A stretch of DNA of 49,603 nucleotides from an uncultured Bacteroidales bacterium (GCA_947168515.1 CAMVMF010000020.1:1-49603); one strand, 5' to 3'; positions 1 through 8,512 are shown, numbered from the stretch's first letter. The notes: generated by a model not told the origin, from the sequence alone. Numbers and translations are program-made.

Positions 1-8
1 GTTATTCT

Positions 9-37
9 GTTGGGCTGGATTGCTAATCCAGCCCAAC
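9..37. repeat. Perfect hairpin repeat, copy A
   Basis: Inverted repeat with 13-bp perfect arms (GTTGGGCTGGATT and its complement) around a 3-nt loop. It lies just past the stop codon of the minus-strand gene at 52-630. Related hairpins occur at 1694-1722 and 5090-5137, each between modules of the RHS island. It could act as a transcription terminator or RNA-stabilising hairpin, or serve as homology for module exchange; there is no U-tract. Confidence 0.8.
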
Positions 38-51
38 TGAGATACCGTTAT

Positions 52-630
52 TCACCACCACAAAAAACGTCTCTTTTTCTTGTTCCATAGTCTATTGAGA
101 TACTCTTGTTCATCATTATCTATAGGGTAATGATATAATTGTTCAAAAAAGAATGCGTCAACACTGACCACCCCTGAATTGAATATGATTCTCGTGGCAT
201 AAAAGATGCTTTTGTCCCAAATGTTACGTACACCAGCTATTTGTACTAAACTATCTTTTTTCCACATCTCTATCTGGGTCATCAACCAATGATCGAAAAT
301 CTGCTTATTTTTATCGATATAAGTTATTGTGTCCCAGTCTTCCTTCATTAATACAGAATAAATATGTTTTTTTGACCAATATGAAAGCAGCACTACTCCA
401 TACTGGTCGGGTATTGATGCATTCTCCAAAACAAATATGGTATCGCTGTTTGTATCACATGGAAATAAAGAAAGAGGCTTTAAACGATGTCTATACGGCT
501 TGCACCAATCTACCGAATCATACAGAGCCCTTGCTGAATCAATATATGGTAAAATATTCACCTTGATTTGCGCACAGAGGTTGTCCATTGTGCAGATCAG
601 AATGGTTAGTACTATGATTAGATATTTCAT
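52..630 (-). CDS. Secreted hypothetical protein, possible immunity partner of the upstream RHS toxin
   Basis: 192 residues. The N-terminus (MKYLIIVLTILICT then LCAQ) reads as a signal peptide with cleavage after about residue 20, so the product is probably exported to the periplasm. I recognise no domain; the mature part is rich in aromatic and charged residues and ends in a KKKRRFLWW tail. It starts 4 nt after the stop of the RHS tip at 635-1600 on the same strand. That is the usual place for the cognate immunity gene of a polymorphic toxin, and this position is the only support for an immunity role. Base composition is AT-rich like the rest of the island. Confidence 0.7.
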   Translation of the reverse strand: MKYLIIVLTILICTMDNLCAQIKVNILPYIDSARALYDSVDWCKPYRHRLKPLSLFPCDTNSDTIFVLENASIPDQYGVVLLSYWSKKHIYSVLMKEDWDTITYIDKNKQIFDHWLMTQIEMWKKDSLVQIAGVRNIWDKSIFYATRIIFNSGVVSVDAFFFEQLYHYPIDNDEQEYLNRLWNKKKRRFLWW

Positions 631-634
631 ATGT

Positions 635-1600
635 TCAATTGTTAATGTTGAAAGTTAACACCTCGCCAGCCTTAGTCTCACGTGATTTATAATAGTACCA
701 TGTCCGTAGGGGAAGATTATGTTCGGCTCTGATTTTATTTTCAATAGTACAAGCATATCCCTCAGCCCTTTTTACAGAAACCACCACATTTGAGGGTGGT
801 ACCGTAGAGGATTGTACTGTATAAGAGTCCCATTCCTCATCTCGATTCTTGCATCTATCATATAAATAGTCGTCAACATGAGCAAGTTCATGAGCTAAAC
901 CAATATAATTGGGGATGGAGTTCTCTCCATTAGAAAGTTTTAATGGTCCTGTGTGATCATAGCGATTCCAATTTATTCCACCATTTTTACCAGAGGAGGT
1001 GGTCTTATCGCCATCTTTTATTTCGATTTGTCGTTCGTGCGAAACCACACTCATAACCAATTTTTTTCCTTCTTCCCCTTCAAGTAATTTTTTAATTGCC
1101 TTGTTTAACGACCATATATATGGCCTACCCTTAGACAATTTTAATGTTTCCTTTTTCCCATGTTCATCTGTGTGAATCCAACTAGTTGAATACTCGCCAT
1201 CTTCGCTCTTTTCTACTTTTAGAAAGTATTTTTTCCCCTTAAAGATATAATATATTTCCTTCCCATCAGGATCCACCAACTTTACCGGATTCCATGCACA
1301 ATAGGCATACGGACTAATGGACGGATACTTGTCCGCTAACGGGTCAACGCTGAGCCACATGGTCATCAACTCATAATCCATATACCTTGCTCCGAAATAT
1401 GTATATGAGTAGACAGAGCAATATGGTATTCCGCTCCTCGGCTCGTCGCCTCGCTCGCTGGCGAAAGGTCCGCGGAACCCTTCTTTCTCCTCGTCGCGTT
1501 GCTCACTATCATTTATTATATTCAAAGGTGTTCGCCACCCCTTGCGGGGGCCATTGCTGGTGAAGGTTGAGAGGTTTTGTATGCTGTGTTTTTCCATCAT
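635..1600 (-). CDS. Orphan RHS C-terminal tip with M91-like zinc metallopeptidase toxin domain
   Basis: About 321 residues. After a poorly conserved N-terminus of some 70 residues comes the RHS-associated core: YFGARYMDYEL, WLSVDPLADKYP, then NPVKLVDPDGK, after which the variable toxin begins. The toxin contains LAHELAHVDDY (an HExxH zinc site) and, about 50 residues later, EGYACTIENKIRAEHNLPLR. This spacing and the late Glu resemble the NleD-type M91 effector peptidases found as RHS tips. The long YD-repeat shell of a full RHS protein is absent, so this is an orphan tip or displaced cassette, not a complete secreted toxin. The first codon of the open frame is TTG; I use the ATG at 1600. An overlapping 50-codon frame at 1509-1661 (minus) ends in GVANTFEYNK, which looks like out-of-frame RHS remnant and supports 5' decay. 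Confidence 0.75.
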   Translation of the reverse strand: MMEKHSIQNLSTFTSNGPRKGWRTPLNIINDSEQRDEEKEGFRGPFASERGDEPRSGIPYCSVYSYTYFGARYMDYELMTMWLSVDPLADKYPSISPYAYCAWNPVKLVDPDGKEIYYIFKGKKYFLKVEKSEDGEYSTSWIHTDEHGKKETLKLSKGRPYIWSLNKAIKKLLEGEEGKKLVMSVVSHERQIEIKDGDKTTSSGKNGGINWNRYDHTGPLKLSNGENSIPNYIGLAHELAHVDDYLYDRCKNRDEEWDSYTVQSSTVPPSNVVVSVKRAEGYACTIENKIRAEHNLPLRTWYYYKSRETKAGEVLTFNINN

Positions 1601-1693
1601 CAAAGGTGAAACGAAGAAGTTTGTTTTTTATTGCCACCCATGCCGTTTCATTCTCGGACATTGTTATTGCGAATTGCAAATCCTGTTACCCCC

Positions 1694-1722
1694 GTTGGGC
1701 TGGACTGCAAATCCAGCCCAAC
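1694..1722. repeat. Hairpin repeat, copy B
   Basis: Inverted repeat with 11-bp perfect arms (GTTGGGCTGGA and its complement) around a 7-nt loop. It sits between the two RHS toxin modules, 94 bp upstream of the first toxin and 58 bp past the stop of the gene at 1781-2476. It is nearly the same sequence as copy A at 9-37. Confidence 0.75.
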
Positions 1723-1780
1723 AAGAACACTCTTCAAGAAGGCATATCCCAATAGCCCTTTTTTTATTTATAACAGAGAG

Positions 1781-2476
1781 CTAATAATTAGAACCACAAT
1801 CGTTAAAATAATAATAATACCCATGTATGGGATATTCGTCCGTTACTAACCAGATGAATGGGGAGTAAATTGCCAGCATTATTGTAGATTCTGTTTGAGA
1901 GAAAAGACAGGAGGCTCTTTTATAATCCATCCCCCCTCGAGTAACTATCACACACAAGATATCATTCCTAAAAAAACAACCATGCAATTCCCACAATTTG
2001 AAGCCATTCAATTCATAAAAAATTTCATTTAGATCACGCGATAATATCTCTGCCATATAATAATTAGGGTGTAGAGTTATGGCAATTTTTAATTTCAAGG
2101 AATCTTCTACCACATTAATTATTTCTAACTCCACGAAATATCCGGATGAATCTGGAAACTGTAAAAAAATATCCTTTGTCGCATCAATTAAGCAAGAATC
2201 TAATAAGTGAATAATATTATCGTCGTTTACTGTCACAAGAGGTACTTCAATATTGTCTGCTAATACACAATACAATCCAGTACTATCAGGATTGCCCGCA
2301 TGAATATTTAGGCTATCACCCTCCCAGAATCTTGCATCCTTATCCACACACTGCGTAGTGTCCATATTATAGTATATGGTTCTAGAATTGTAGACGTTTT
2401 GTCCAATACACCCAAAAGGATGAGAGAGAATCATCCCCCATAGGATAGTTCTTATTATCTTGCAAATTTGTACCAT
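1781..2476 (-). CDS. Exported hypothetical protein overlapping the JAB-like RHS tip, possible immunity protein
   Basis: 231 residues, starting at ATG 2476. The N-terminus (ILWGMILSHPFGCIGQ) is hydrophobic and could be a signal peptide or a weak lipobox ending at Cys. No domain recognised. The start lies inside the last codons of the RHS tip at 2455-3408 (22-bp overlap), implying translational coupling with that toxin. The toxin-followed-by-exported-partner arrangement repeats that of 635-1600 and 52-630. The immunity role is inferred from position only. Confidence 0.65.
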   Translation of the reverse strand: MVQICKIIRTILWGMILSHPFGCIGQNVYNSRTIYYNMDTTQCVDKDARFWEGDSLNIHAGNPDSTGLYCVLADNIEVPLVTVNDDNIIHLLDSCLIDATKDIFLQFPDSSGYFVELEIINVVEDSLKLKIAITLHPNYYMAEILSRDLNEIFYELNGFKLWELHGCFFRNDILCVIVTRGGMDYKRASCLFSQTESTIMLAIYSPFIWLVTDEYPIHGYYYYFNDCGSNY

Positions 2477-3408
2477 ATTTCTGAAAAAGCTTTGAATGAA
2501 ATATACTTATTGTCACCTGTTGGAACATAATTCTGGAAGTCCATTGATTTACCACCATGAAAAATTGTACATCTGGCTCCTTTTAATAATTTCACATGGT
2601 CCTGATCCGTGTGAGATGGGTAGAAACTGTCTGAACTATTATTAGGATGATAATGATCCCAAAATAATACATTTTTTGCAGTATACATTCCCCGCGAATG
2701 TACCATTTTGTCCTCAATCCCTGAGGAAGATAAATCCCCATTAATGGTTTCTTCGTTCACTCTAATCGAATAATAGTCCCATTCCACGGGCGAACCTAAA
2801 CTTGCTATTTTATTAAATATTTGTTCCCCTATCTTGTCATTGCTACAGTATAAATGATAAGTACGACAGTCTATCTTTTGGTCAGTATTTTCATAATCAA
2901 TCGATCTTGTTCGGAACGTGCATTCGTCTTTTTCAATTGAATATGAATCAATAAGTTCTCCATTCCTATAATAATTAATACGATGGTTACCGTCAGATGC
3001 TATTTTTTCAATAGCCCCTTTATCTATGTGGATCTTTATGGTATCTTTTCCATCTGGATCCACTAATTTGATGGGGTTCCACATACAATAGTTGTATGGA
3101 TTAATACTCGGGTATTTATCCGCCAGCGGGTCGACACTCAGCCACATCGCCATCAACTCATGGTCCATATACCTTGCACCGAAATAGCCGTAGCCTGTCT
3201 CACCATCGCGCTCTTTGCCCGTGAAAGAACACACCATGTATCTGGTAGAACTTATTTGTGCACTGCGGATAATAAAGGGTTGACAGGTTGCGTTTTTGGA
3301 GAAAAATGGCCCAGAATACGCCAACCCAAGACCATGACAGGGCATTGTCCTTTTATGTTCAGATATGGCACGTGCAGGCTGCATCTTTCTTTCCTCCTTC
3401 AACTTCAT
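2455..3408 (-). CDS. Orphan RHS C-terminal tip with JAMM/JAB-like toxin domain
   Basis: The conserved RHS core (FTGKERDGETGYGYFGARYM, WLSVDPLADKYP, NPIKLVDPDGK) is followed by about 200 residues of toxin domain. This contains WDHYHPNN and, eleven residues further on, PSHTDQDH, fitting the HxH...SxxD zinc signature of JAMM peptidases and of JAB-like toxins described in polymorphic toxin systems. The open frame extends to 3657, but a promoter lies at 3488-3518 on this strand. The true start is therefore downstream: 3471, 3408 or 3384, the last preceded by GGAGG. I use 3408. There is no upstream RHS shell, so it is an orphan or displaced cassette. It may still be transcribed from its own promoter. 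Confidence 0.7.
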   Translation of the reverse strand: MKLKEERKMQPARAISEHKRTMPCHGLGLAYSGPFFSKNATCQPFIIRSAQISSTRYMVCSFTGKERDGETGYGYFGARYMDHELMAMWLSVDPLADKYPSINPYNYCMWNPIKLVDPDGKDTIKIHIDKGAIEKIASDGNHRINYYRNGELIDSYSIEKDECTFRTRSIDYENTDQKIDCRTYHLYCSNDKIGEQIFNKIASLGSPVEWDYYSIRVNEETINGDLSSSGIEDKMVHSRGMYTAKNVLFWDHYHPNNSSDSFYPSHTDQDHVKLLKGARCTIFHGGKSMDFQNYVPTGDNKYISFKAFSEIWYKFAR

Positions 3409-3487
3409 CGGGACGTTCACCAGAAGGTAGGACAGGGCGGAGGGAGCCCCCCCGCAACCCGCCCGACACATCAGCGCAACGACGGTG

Positions 3488-3518
3488 CAAAGATACATTT
3501 TTTCTCCAAAACCGACAA
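3488..3518 (-). promoter_or_regulatory. Bacteroidota-type promoter for the JAB-like RHS tip
   Basis: Read on the minus strand: TTG, 20-nt spacer, TATCTTTG, matching the Bacteroidota TTG / TAnnTTTG arrangement. Transcription would start near 3481, upstream of the RHS tip at 2455-3408 and directed away from the recombinase remnant. Confidence 0.6.
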
Positions 3519-3577
3519 AAATGTGTACCTTTATCTGTTTTTCAAAGTACAGCAATCCATTACAAACACCTGTTATT

Positions 3578-4207
3578 ATGAACATTAAAATCGACACTAA
3601 TTTTCGCTTCTCCGTGGCATCGATGCAGTATCTGCCCAATGGCGAACTCTCCATCACCCTGGTTTCTGACGCTTCCCCAGCCGACGCACACTACCAATAT
3701 GCTGCAAGCCTGGGCAGCGGCCAGGCGCAGGAGAAGCCGTCGGTGAGCCTGCTGCAGTACGCGCGTGACTTTGCCGCCGCTGCCGACATCAAGGACAAGA
3801 CCAAGGACACGTACCGCCTGATGGGCATCCATCTGGAGGCGTACGGCGACAGGCCAATCGACCGGGTGACGACCGCCTATCTGGAAGGATTCGTCCGACA
3901 TCTGCAGGGGCAGGGGCTGAAGGCCGGCACGGTGAGCCTGTACTTCCAGAAAATCGCCTGCGTGCTGCACGAAGCCTACCGTAACGGCCTATTCGACGAC
4001 AGGATACTGCAGCGTGTGAAACGCCCGAAACGCGAGAGCAAGAAGAAATGCTTCCTGACCGAGTCGGACCTGAAGAGGTTGAGCAGGCACCAGACCAGCG
4101 GAGCGGAGTCGAACATCCGCGGGGTCGGGATACAAATGACAGCCATCAAAAACAGTGGCTCCCGCAACCTCGACTTCTTCCTCTGCCGTGTGGCCAACTT
4201 TCTATAA
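3578..4207 (+). pseudogene. Truncated tyrosine recombinase/integrase (catalytic domain missing)
   Basis: The frame starts at ATG 3578. About 170 residues match the N-terminal half of Bacteroidales site-specific integrases: an N-terminal beta segment, then a SAM-like core-binding domain (SLLQYARDF, DKTKDTYRLMGIHL, YFQKIACVLHEAYRNGLF), then the linker KKCFLTESDLKRLSR that normally leads into the catalytic domain. Immediately afterwards the sequence turns into about 38 unrelated residues and stops at 4207. None of the R, HxxR or Y catalytic residues is present. This should not recombine DNA. Its GC content is clearly higher than the AT-rich toxin genes on either side, so the breakpoint near 4095-4110 is probably a deletion or insertion junction. 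It is a relic of the element that may have brought the RHS tips. Confidence 0.7.
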
Positions 4208-4235
4208 CCCATCACATCAAAATTCAATTAACCCT

Positions 4236-4976
4236 TCATTTCCCCTGAGATTCTTCTATTGAAAGATCCAAAGTCATATTTGTCCTCACGTCACGTATTC
4301 TATTTTTGTTTATTTTGAATATATCTGCTTGTTCATGCAAGTCAATATAGTATAGAGGGGCATCTCCAAATACGCTATCTATAGCCACCTCGTAGTTGCC
4401 TTTTTGCTTTAATTGAATCGGCTCAGAATTGACGGATAAAGATCGAGGACCCGCATAGCACGCGCGTTGTTTTTCACCTTTTGGCCCGCACCGCTTTCTC
4501 AGCTTAGGACCGTCCATAGACTCGGCATATAGCATTATTTGGGCAGGATAGCTAAAATCTGTGTACAATGTGTCTTTCTCCAAATGTATAGTATCGTTAC
4601 CCACCAAACAAAACCACTCGTAAAACTTCAAGTTTAGTCCTTTGAACACAATAAACGAAGAGTTACTATCTTCACAGACAAGAGGAGTTAGTGCGACAGG
4701 AAAACACATGACATCAGGCACATTGCTTCTTAAATAAACACGGTTGCCTTTCTGCGTCCAAGTTCCTGAAGACACGTCCTCAAAAAATTGAAACCTATAA
4801 TGGTACAAAAAGGTACTATCATTATTTAAGGCAATCCAATAATCAAAATCTGGTGAAGAATAAAGGCCTGATTGTACATATCTATTACATCCACTCATTA
4901 AAAGCAGAGTGAACAATAGGAAGCAGAATTCTGCCATTTTAACGATTTTCATCATACGGATAGATTTTTTTACCAT
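4236..4976 (-). CDS. Lipoprotein of unknown function beside the RHS island
   Basis: 246 residues. After a charged N-terminus comes a hydrophobic stretch ending in LLMSGC, a good lipobox with lipid attachment at Cys about 30, so it is probably anchored in a periplasm-facing membrane leaflet. The mature part has beta-rich sequence with phrases such as DYWIALNNDSTFLYHY and SGTWTQKGNRVYL, reminiscent of META/lipocalin-like Bacteroidota lipoproteins; I cannot assign a family. It follows the broken recombinase and may be a left-over immunity protein whose toxin has been lost. AT-rich like its neighbours. Confidence 0.65.
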   Translation of the reverse strand: MVKKSIRMMKIVKMAEFCFLLFTLLLMSGCNRYVQSGLYSSPDFDYWIALNNDSTFLYHYRFQFFEDVSSGTWTQKGNRVYLRSNVPDVMCFPVALTPLVCEDSNSSFIVFKGLNLKFYEWFCLVGNDTIHLEKDTLYTDFSYPAQIMLYAESMDGPKLRKRCGPKGEKQRACYAGPRSLSVNSEPIQLKQKGNYEVAIDSVFGDAPLYYIDLHEQADIFKINKNRIRDVRTNMTLDLSIEESQGK

Positions 4977-5089
4977 TTCTAATAAGATATAATCCTTTTA
5001 CCCAGGCTAATGGCATTTTTGAAGATGGCGATATGCCACTGTCATTATATAGTACTGATACTGAACTCGGCATAAAAGAGTATACCGCT

Positions 5090-5137
5090 GGTCTGGATTT
5101 GCAATCCAGACCCATTGAGTATAAGGATTTGCAATCC
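5090..5137. repeat. Hairpin repeats, copies C and D
   Basis: Two hairpins in tandem: 5090-5112 (GGTCTGGATT, TGC loop, exact complement) and 5125-5137 (GGATT, TGC, AATCC). They share the GGATT...AATCC core of copies A and B. They lie in the 308-bp gap 4977-5284, which otherwise shows nothing I can name. Confidence 0.7.
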
Positions 5138-5284
5138 GCCGGGCAACAATGTTCTGAACCAGAATAGAACCATCCCCATCCCATTCACTAATAAAAAGGT
5201 CATCCGAACCGAAAAAAATACAAAATGTGCGATAGACGACAATAGTTTTTATCCATCAGATGCGGACGAAGAAAGAGACATTTC

Positions 5285-6034
5285 TCACTCTACCATGAAC
5301 ACCATCACCATGAAGCCGAGAAGGAGGGCATAGGTGGCCAGTTTCTGATAGCCGTGGGCGTGGGTTTCGGGGATCATCTCATCGCTGACCACATAGAGCA
5401 TGGCCCCGCCAGCAAAAGCCAGCATGACGGGCAGCAACAACTGCGAGATGGCCCCAAGGCCGTAGCCAATCCATACGCCGACGACTTCGAGCATGGCGAT
5501 GGCTAACGAGATGAGGAAGGCACGCATCTTCTTGACCCCTACCAAGAGAAGCGGGGTGACTACCACCATGCCTTCGGGGATGTTCTGCAGGGCGATGCCG
5601 AGGGTGACTGCCCATGCGCCACTAAGCTCTTCGGCATTGAAGCCGACACCTGTGGCCATGCCCTCCGGCAGTTTGTGGATGGCCACAGCCATGACAAAAA
5701 GCAGTATGCGGTTGACGGAGGATTTGTTGTTGCGGTGCTCCTCCATGTCGAGACCTGTGATTTTGTGCAGGTGAGGCGTAAGGAGGTCGAGGACGTTGAG
5801 GAAGAGGGCACCCACGGCCACGCCTACGGCGGGCAGCCACCAATGGGAGAGTCCGGCCTCCTGCACGGCAGGGACAATGAGACCCAAGGTGGCCGCAGCC
5901 AGCATGATGCCGGCACAGAAACCCAAGACGGCATCGTTCCATTTGTGAGGCAATTCTTTGACAAAGAACCCAATGAAGGTTCCGATGATGGTGGCTAAGC
6001 TGAGGCCGATGGCACTAATCCATACAGGAGACAT
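5285..6034 (-). CDS. ZIP-family divalent metal transporter (ZupT-like)
   Basis: 249 residues, the usual length for bacterial ZIPs, with about eight membrane segments. The two metal-binding signatures are intact: HKLPEG at residues 120-125 in helix 4 and QNIPEG at 150-155 in helix 5. A short polar loop (THxH-like TPHLHKITGLDMEEHR, about 86-101) precedes helix 4. It should import zinc or related divalent cations across the inner membrane. It stands alone: hairpins lie downstream and a heptad repeat array begins 3 bp upstream of the start, so any promoter must lie within or beyond the repeats. Substrate specificity cannot be read from sequence. Confidence 0.9.
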   Translation of the reverse strand: MSPVWISAIGLSLATIIGTFIGFFVKELPHKWNDAVLGFCAGIMLAAATLGLIVPAVQEAGLSHWWLPAVGVAVGALFLNVLDLLTPHLHKITGLDMEEHRNNKSSVNRILLFVMAVAIHKLPEGMATGVGFNAEELSGAWAVTLGIALQNIPEGMVVVTPLLLVGVKKMRAFLISLAIAMLEVVGVWIGYGLGAISQLLLPVMLAFAGGAMLYVVSDEMIPETHAHGYQKLATYALLLGFMVMVFMVE

Positions 6035-6036
6035 TT

Positions 6037-6285
6037 CGAATTGAGAATTGAGAATTGAGATTTTTTTAAAAGTAAAAGGTAAAAACTAAAAACTAAAAGG
6101 GTGGGCGAGGTTGGAATTTGGAATTGAGAATGGAGAATGGAGAGTTGAGAATTGGGGGCGTGAGAATTGAGAATTGAGAATTGAGAATTGGGAGTTGAGA
6201 ATTGAGAGTTGAGAATTGAGAATTGAGAATTGGGGGCGTGAGAAATGAGAATTGAGAATTGAGAATTGAGAATTGAGAGTTTTTT
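6037..6285. repeat. Heptanucleotide repeat array 1 (GAGAATT type)
   Basis: Degenerate 7-bp units, mostly GAGAATT with GAGAATG and GAGAGTT variants. They are interrupted at 6062-6100 by A-rich units (AAAAACT, also period 7) and twice by a GGGGGCGTGAGAA break. The array fills the space between the ZIP gene and the peroxiredoxin gene and shows no open coding frame. Confidence 0.85.
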
Positions 6286-6330
6286 TAAGGTAAAGGGCTT
6301 GACGTTATGATATTGGTTTCGGGGAGGCTG

Positions 6331-6777
6331 TCACTTGAGAATCTGGTCGGTATGGGTTTTGGTGTTGACTTTACCGATGGCATCCACTATGATACCCTGC
6401 TCGTCGATGACGTAGGTGGTGCGGATGGTGCCCATGGTCTCGCGACCGTACATCTTCTTCACGCCCCAGGCCTCATAGGCTTTGAGGATGGTGCAGTCGG
6501 GGTCGGAGATGAGGTGGAAGGGCAAATCGTATTTGGCAATGAAGCGTTGGTGCGATTCGGCAGAGTCTCTGCTGACACCCAGCACCTGATAGCCGAGGGC
6601 TAAGAAGCGCTCGTAGTTGTCGCGCAGGTTGCAGGCTTCGGAGGTGCAGCCGGGGGTGCTGTCCTTGGGATAGAAATACAGCACCAGCTTCTTGCCGGCG
6701 AAATCGGTGAGACGGACGGTATTGCCGTTTTCGTCAAGGCCCTCAAAAGCGGGGGCAGGAGTACCTATTGTGAGCAT
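6331..6777 (-). CDS. bcp: Thioredoxin-dependent peroxiredoxin, BCP/PrxQ type
   Basis: 148 residues, full length for the family. The peroxidatic Cys is at residue 44 in STPGCTSEAC, and the resolving Cys at 49 gives the C-x4-C pattern of atypical two-Cys PrxQ enzymes. The downstream conserved parts (VLGVSRDS, FHLISDPD, RTTYVIDEQG) are intact. It reduces hydrogen and organic hydroperoxides in the cytoplasm using thioredoxin. The gene is monocistronic, with a repeat array behind it and a 224-bp gap before the peptidase gene; that gap has a TCATGC-AG-GCATGA hairpin and no gene. Confidence 0.92.
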   Translation of the reverse strand: MLTIGTPAPAFEGLDENGNTVRLTDFAGKKLVLYFYPKDSTPGCTSEACNLRDNYERFLALGYQVLGVSRDSAESHQRFIAKYDLPFHLISDPDCTILKAYEAWGVKKMYGRETMGTIRTTYVIDEQGIIVDAIGKVNTKTHTDQILK

Positions 6778-7001
6778 AATATGGGTTTAGCGAATAGTAG
6801 GGACTTCTATTAACAGCTTTTGAACACGAATTGCATGAATCTAACGTTTTCGTTAAGCCGAACGCAGAGGGCAAATCACGAAGTGTTTGCACTATGCTGA
6901 GGCGAGAAAACGTCTGTTGAAAACTAACGAATTTATTATCAGAATCTTCATGCAGGCATGATAATGAACAAAACGAATTTTAAGAAGTTCCCTAGTGTTT
7001 A

Positions 7002-8228
7002 TTACTTAATGCCGAGTTTCTTTTTCATGTCCTTGGTGAGGGCATCTTTGTGGACGAGGATGGTGATGGTCTTGTAGCGGAAATAGGCCTTGCTGGCAAA
7101 GAACATGCCTTTGTACTCGCCATAGGTGCCCCAGCTGTTTTTGACCATATAGTAGTCGTTGCCCAGCTGGTCTTTGGCGGTGCCGTAGATAAGCATGAGG
7201 TGGTCGTCGTTGGTCTCGTGGTTGTCCCAACCCAGCTGACGTTCCTCAGGGGTGACCCAGCGTTGGGGAGTGGGGTGCTTGGCAGACTCTTCCTGTATGT
7301 CCTTGGCACTCATGCCGGTCCAATGGGCCATGTCGCTGCCCTGCAAATTAGCCCCCTTGGCATCGGTGGCGGGCAGGACACAGAAACCCTTGCGGGAGTT
7401 GGTCCGGAAGCCGGGTTCGCTCACGTCGCTGTCCCAACCCACGGGGAAGCCCTGGGCGATGGCGTGGTCGGTGATTGCCAACAGCTCGTCAAGAGATACG
7501 TTGTAAGACAGGTCGTGGCGCCAGTTGTCGGGGCTTTCCACAGCAAAGGTGCTATAGAGCGGATAGTGCAGGAAGGCGGTAATCTGCACATAGTCGCTTG
7601 CCTTGAGGCCTGTGGACTGGTAGAAAGACTGGGGGGTGTAGGATTTGCCCTTATAGGTGAAGCGCTCGGGAGGGACACCCAGATAGACATCGTGCACAGC
7701 CTTGATGGCTTTGAGTGAGAGCAACTGGTAGTTGCTGTCGCTCTGCAGGCTGCCGCTGCCGGCGGCGGCCTTGACCATGGGATTGGTCATGGCGCTGAGC
7801 TCGCTGTGGTTGGAGAGGGAGTCGCGGTACATCACGCCGGGGCGCATTTGCTCCTCCGGCACCAGGCCGTACTTGTCCATGCAATGAAGCACATCGCCAA
7901 AGCAGCCTCCTTGTGAGAAAGAGATGTCGCCATGGGTGCGGATGGCGGCCATGGCGCGGTCCTGATAGTCGACATGGGCCGTGTACATCTCGCTCAGGTC
8001 ATACTCGCCCTTGCCCATACGCAGCAGTTCGGCCTCCAGGAAGGCGGTGCCTGCATAGTCCCAGCAGGTGCCAGCCTTGGCTTGGTTCTTGACGGGGGTG
8101 ATAGGTAATTCCTTGACGATGGTGAACTTGTATCCTTCGTCCTCTTTGTTTTGCGGCGTATTGGCCTCTTGGGCGAAGGAGGGCAGACACAGGGCTGCCG
8201 CAGTCAGAAGTATGGATATTTTTTTCAT
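7002..8228 (-). CDS. pepC: C1B cysteine peptidase, aminopeptidase C/bleomycin hydrolase type, exported
   Basis: 408 residues from ATG 8228. The protein begins with a clear signal peptide (MKKISILLTAAALCLPSFAQ). This contrasts with classical cytoplasmic PepC and is typical of Bacteroidota members, which act in the periplasm. Catalytic elements are present: the oxyanion Gln and nucleophile Cys in NQAKAGTCWDYAG, His in DDHLMLIYG, and Asn in VKNSWGTYGEYKG. The frame stays open for 117 codons upstream, but those codons are the heptad repeat array 8285-8512, and a TATCTTTG promoter box lies between, at 8251-8258. I therefore reject the longer start. The role is likely trimming of peptides from extracellular protein digestion. 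Confidence 0.9.
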   Translation of the reverse strand: MKKISILLTAAALCLPSFAQEANTPQNKEDEGYKFTIVKELPITPVKNQAKAGTCWDYAGTAFLEAELLRMGKGEYDLSEMYTAHVDYQDRAMAAIRTHGDISFSQGGCFGDVLHCMDKYGLVPEEQMRPGVMYRDSLSNHSELSAMTNPMVKAAAGSGSLQSDSNYQLLSLKAIKAVHDVYLGVPPERFTYKGKSYTPQSFYQSTGLKASDYVQITAFLHYPLYSTFAVESPDNWRHDLSYNVSLDELLAITDHAIAQGFPVGWDSDVSEPGFRTNSRKGFCVLPATDAKGANLQGSDMAHWTGMSAKDIQEESAKHPTPQRWVTPEERQLGWDNHETNDDHLMLIYGTAKDQLGNDYYMVKNSWGTYGEYKGMFFASKAYFRYKTITILVHKDALTKDMKKKLGIK

Positions 8229-8250
8229 ATAAAGAAGTATTTTCGTGTTG

Positions 8251-8258
8251 CAAAGATA
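8251..8258 (-). promoter_or_regulatory. -7 box of the pepC promoter
   Basis: TATCTTTG on the minus strand, a perfect TAnnTTTG match, 22 bp upstream of the chosen pepC ATG at 8228. It gives a leader of roughly 16 nt and fixes the start. Confidence 0.65.
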
Positions 8259-8284
8259 CGACTTTTTTATGACATAAAAAGAAA

Positions 8285-8512
8285 TAGGCGTGAGGGAATG
8301 GAGAAGTGAGAGGTGAGAATTGAGAATGGAGAAGTGAGAATGGAGAGGTGAGAATGGAGAAGTGAGAATGGAGAGGTGAGAATGGAGAAGTGAGAATGGA
8401 GAAGTGAGAATGGAGAGGTGAGAATTGAGAAGTGAGAATTGAGAGGTGAGAATTGAGAATTGAGAAGTGAGAGGTGAGAATTGAGAGGTGAGAATTGAGA
8501 ATTGAGAATTTT
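8285..8512. repeat. Heptanucleotide repeat array 2 (GAGAATG/GAGAAGT alternation)
   Basis: 7-bp units GAGAATG, GAGAAGT, GAGAGGT and GAGAATT. For much of its length GAGAATG alternates with GAGAAGT or GAGAGGT, so a 14-bp higher-order period is visible. It is followed by A-rich period-7 units and two copies of TTGGCAATTTTG at about 8634 and 8683. No gene in 8513-8919 apart from array 3. Confidence 0.85.

Noticed and set aside
3409..3657. N-terminal extension of the JAB-like RHS tip to 3657
   Set aside because: It crosses a good promoter on the same strand and the start of the recombinase remnant; the sequence has no RHS features there.
6037..6285. CRISPR array
   Set aside because: Units are 7 bp and continuous, without spacers of constant length, and no cas gene is in the window.
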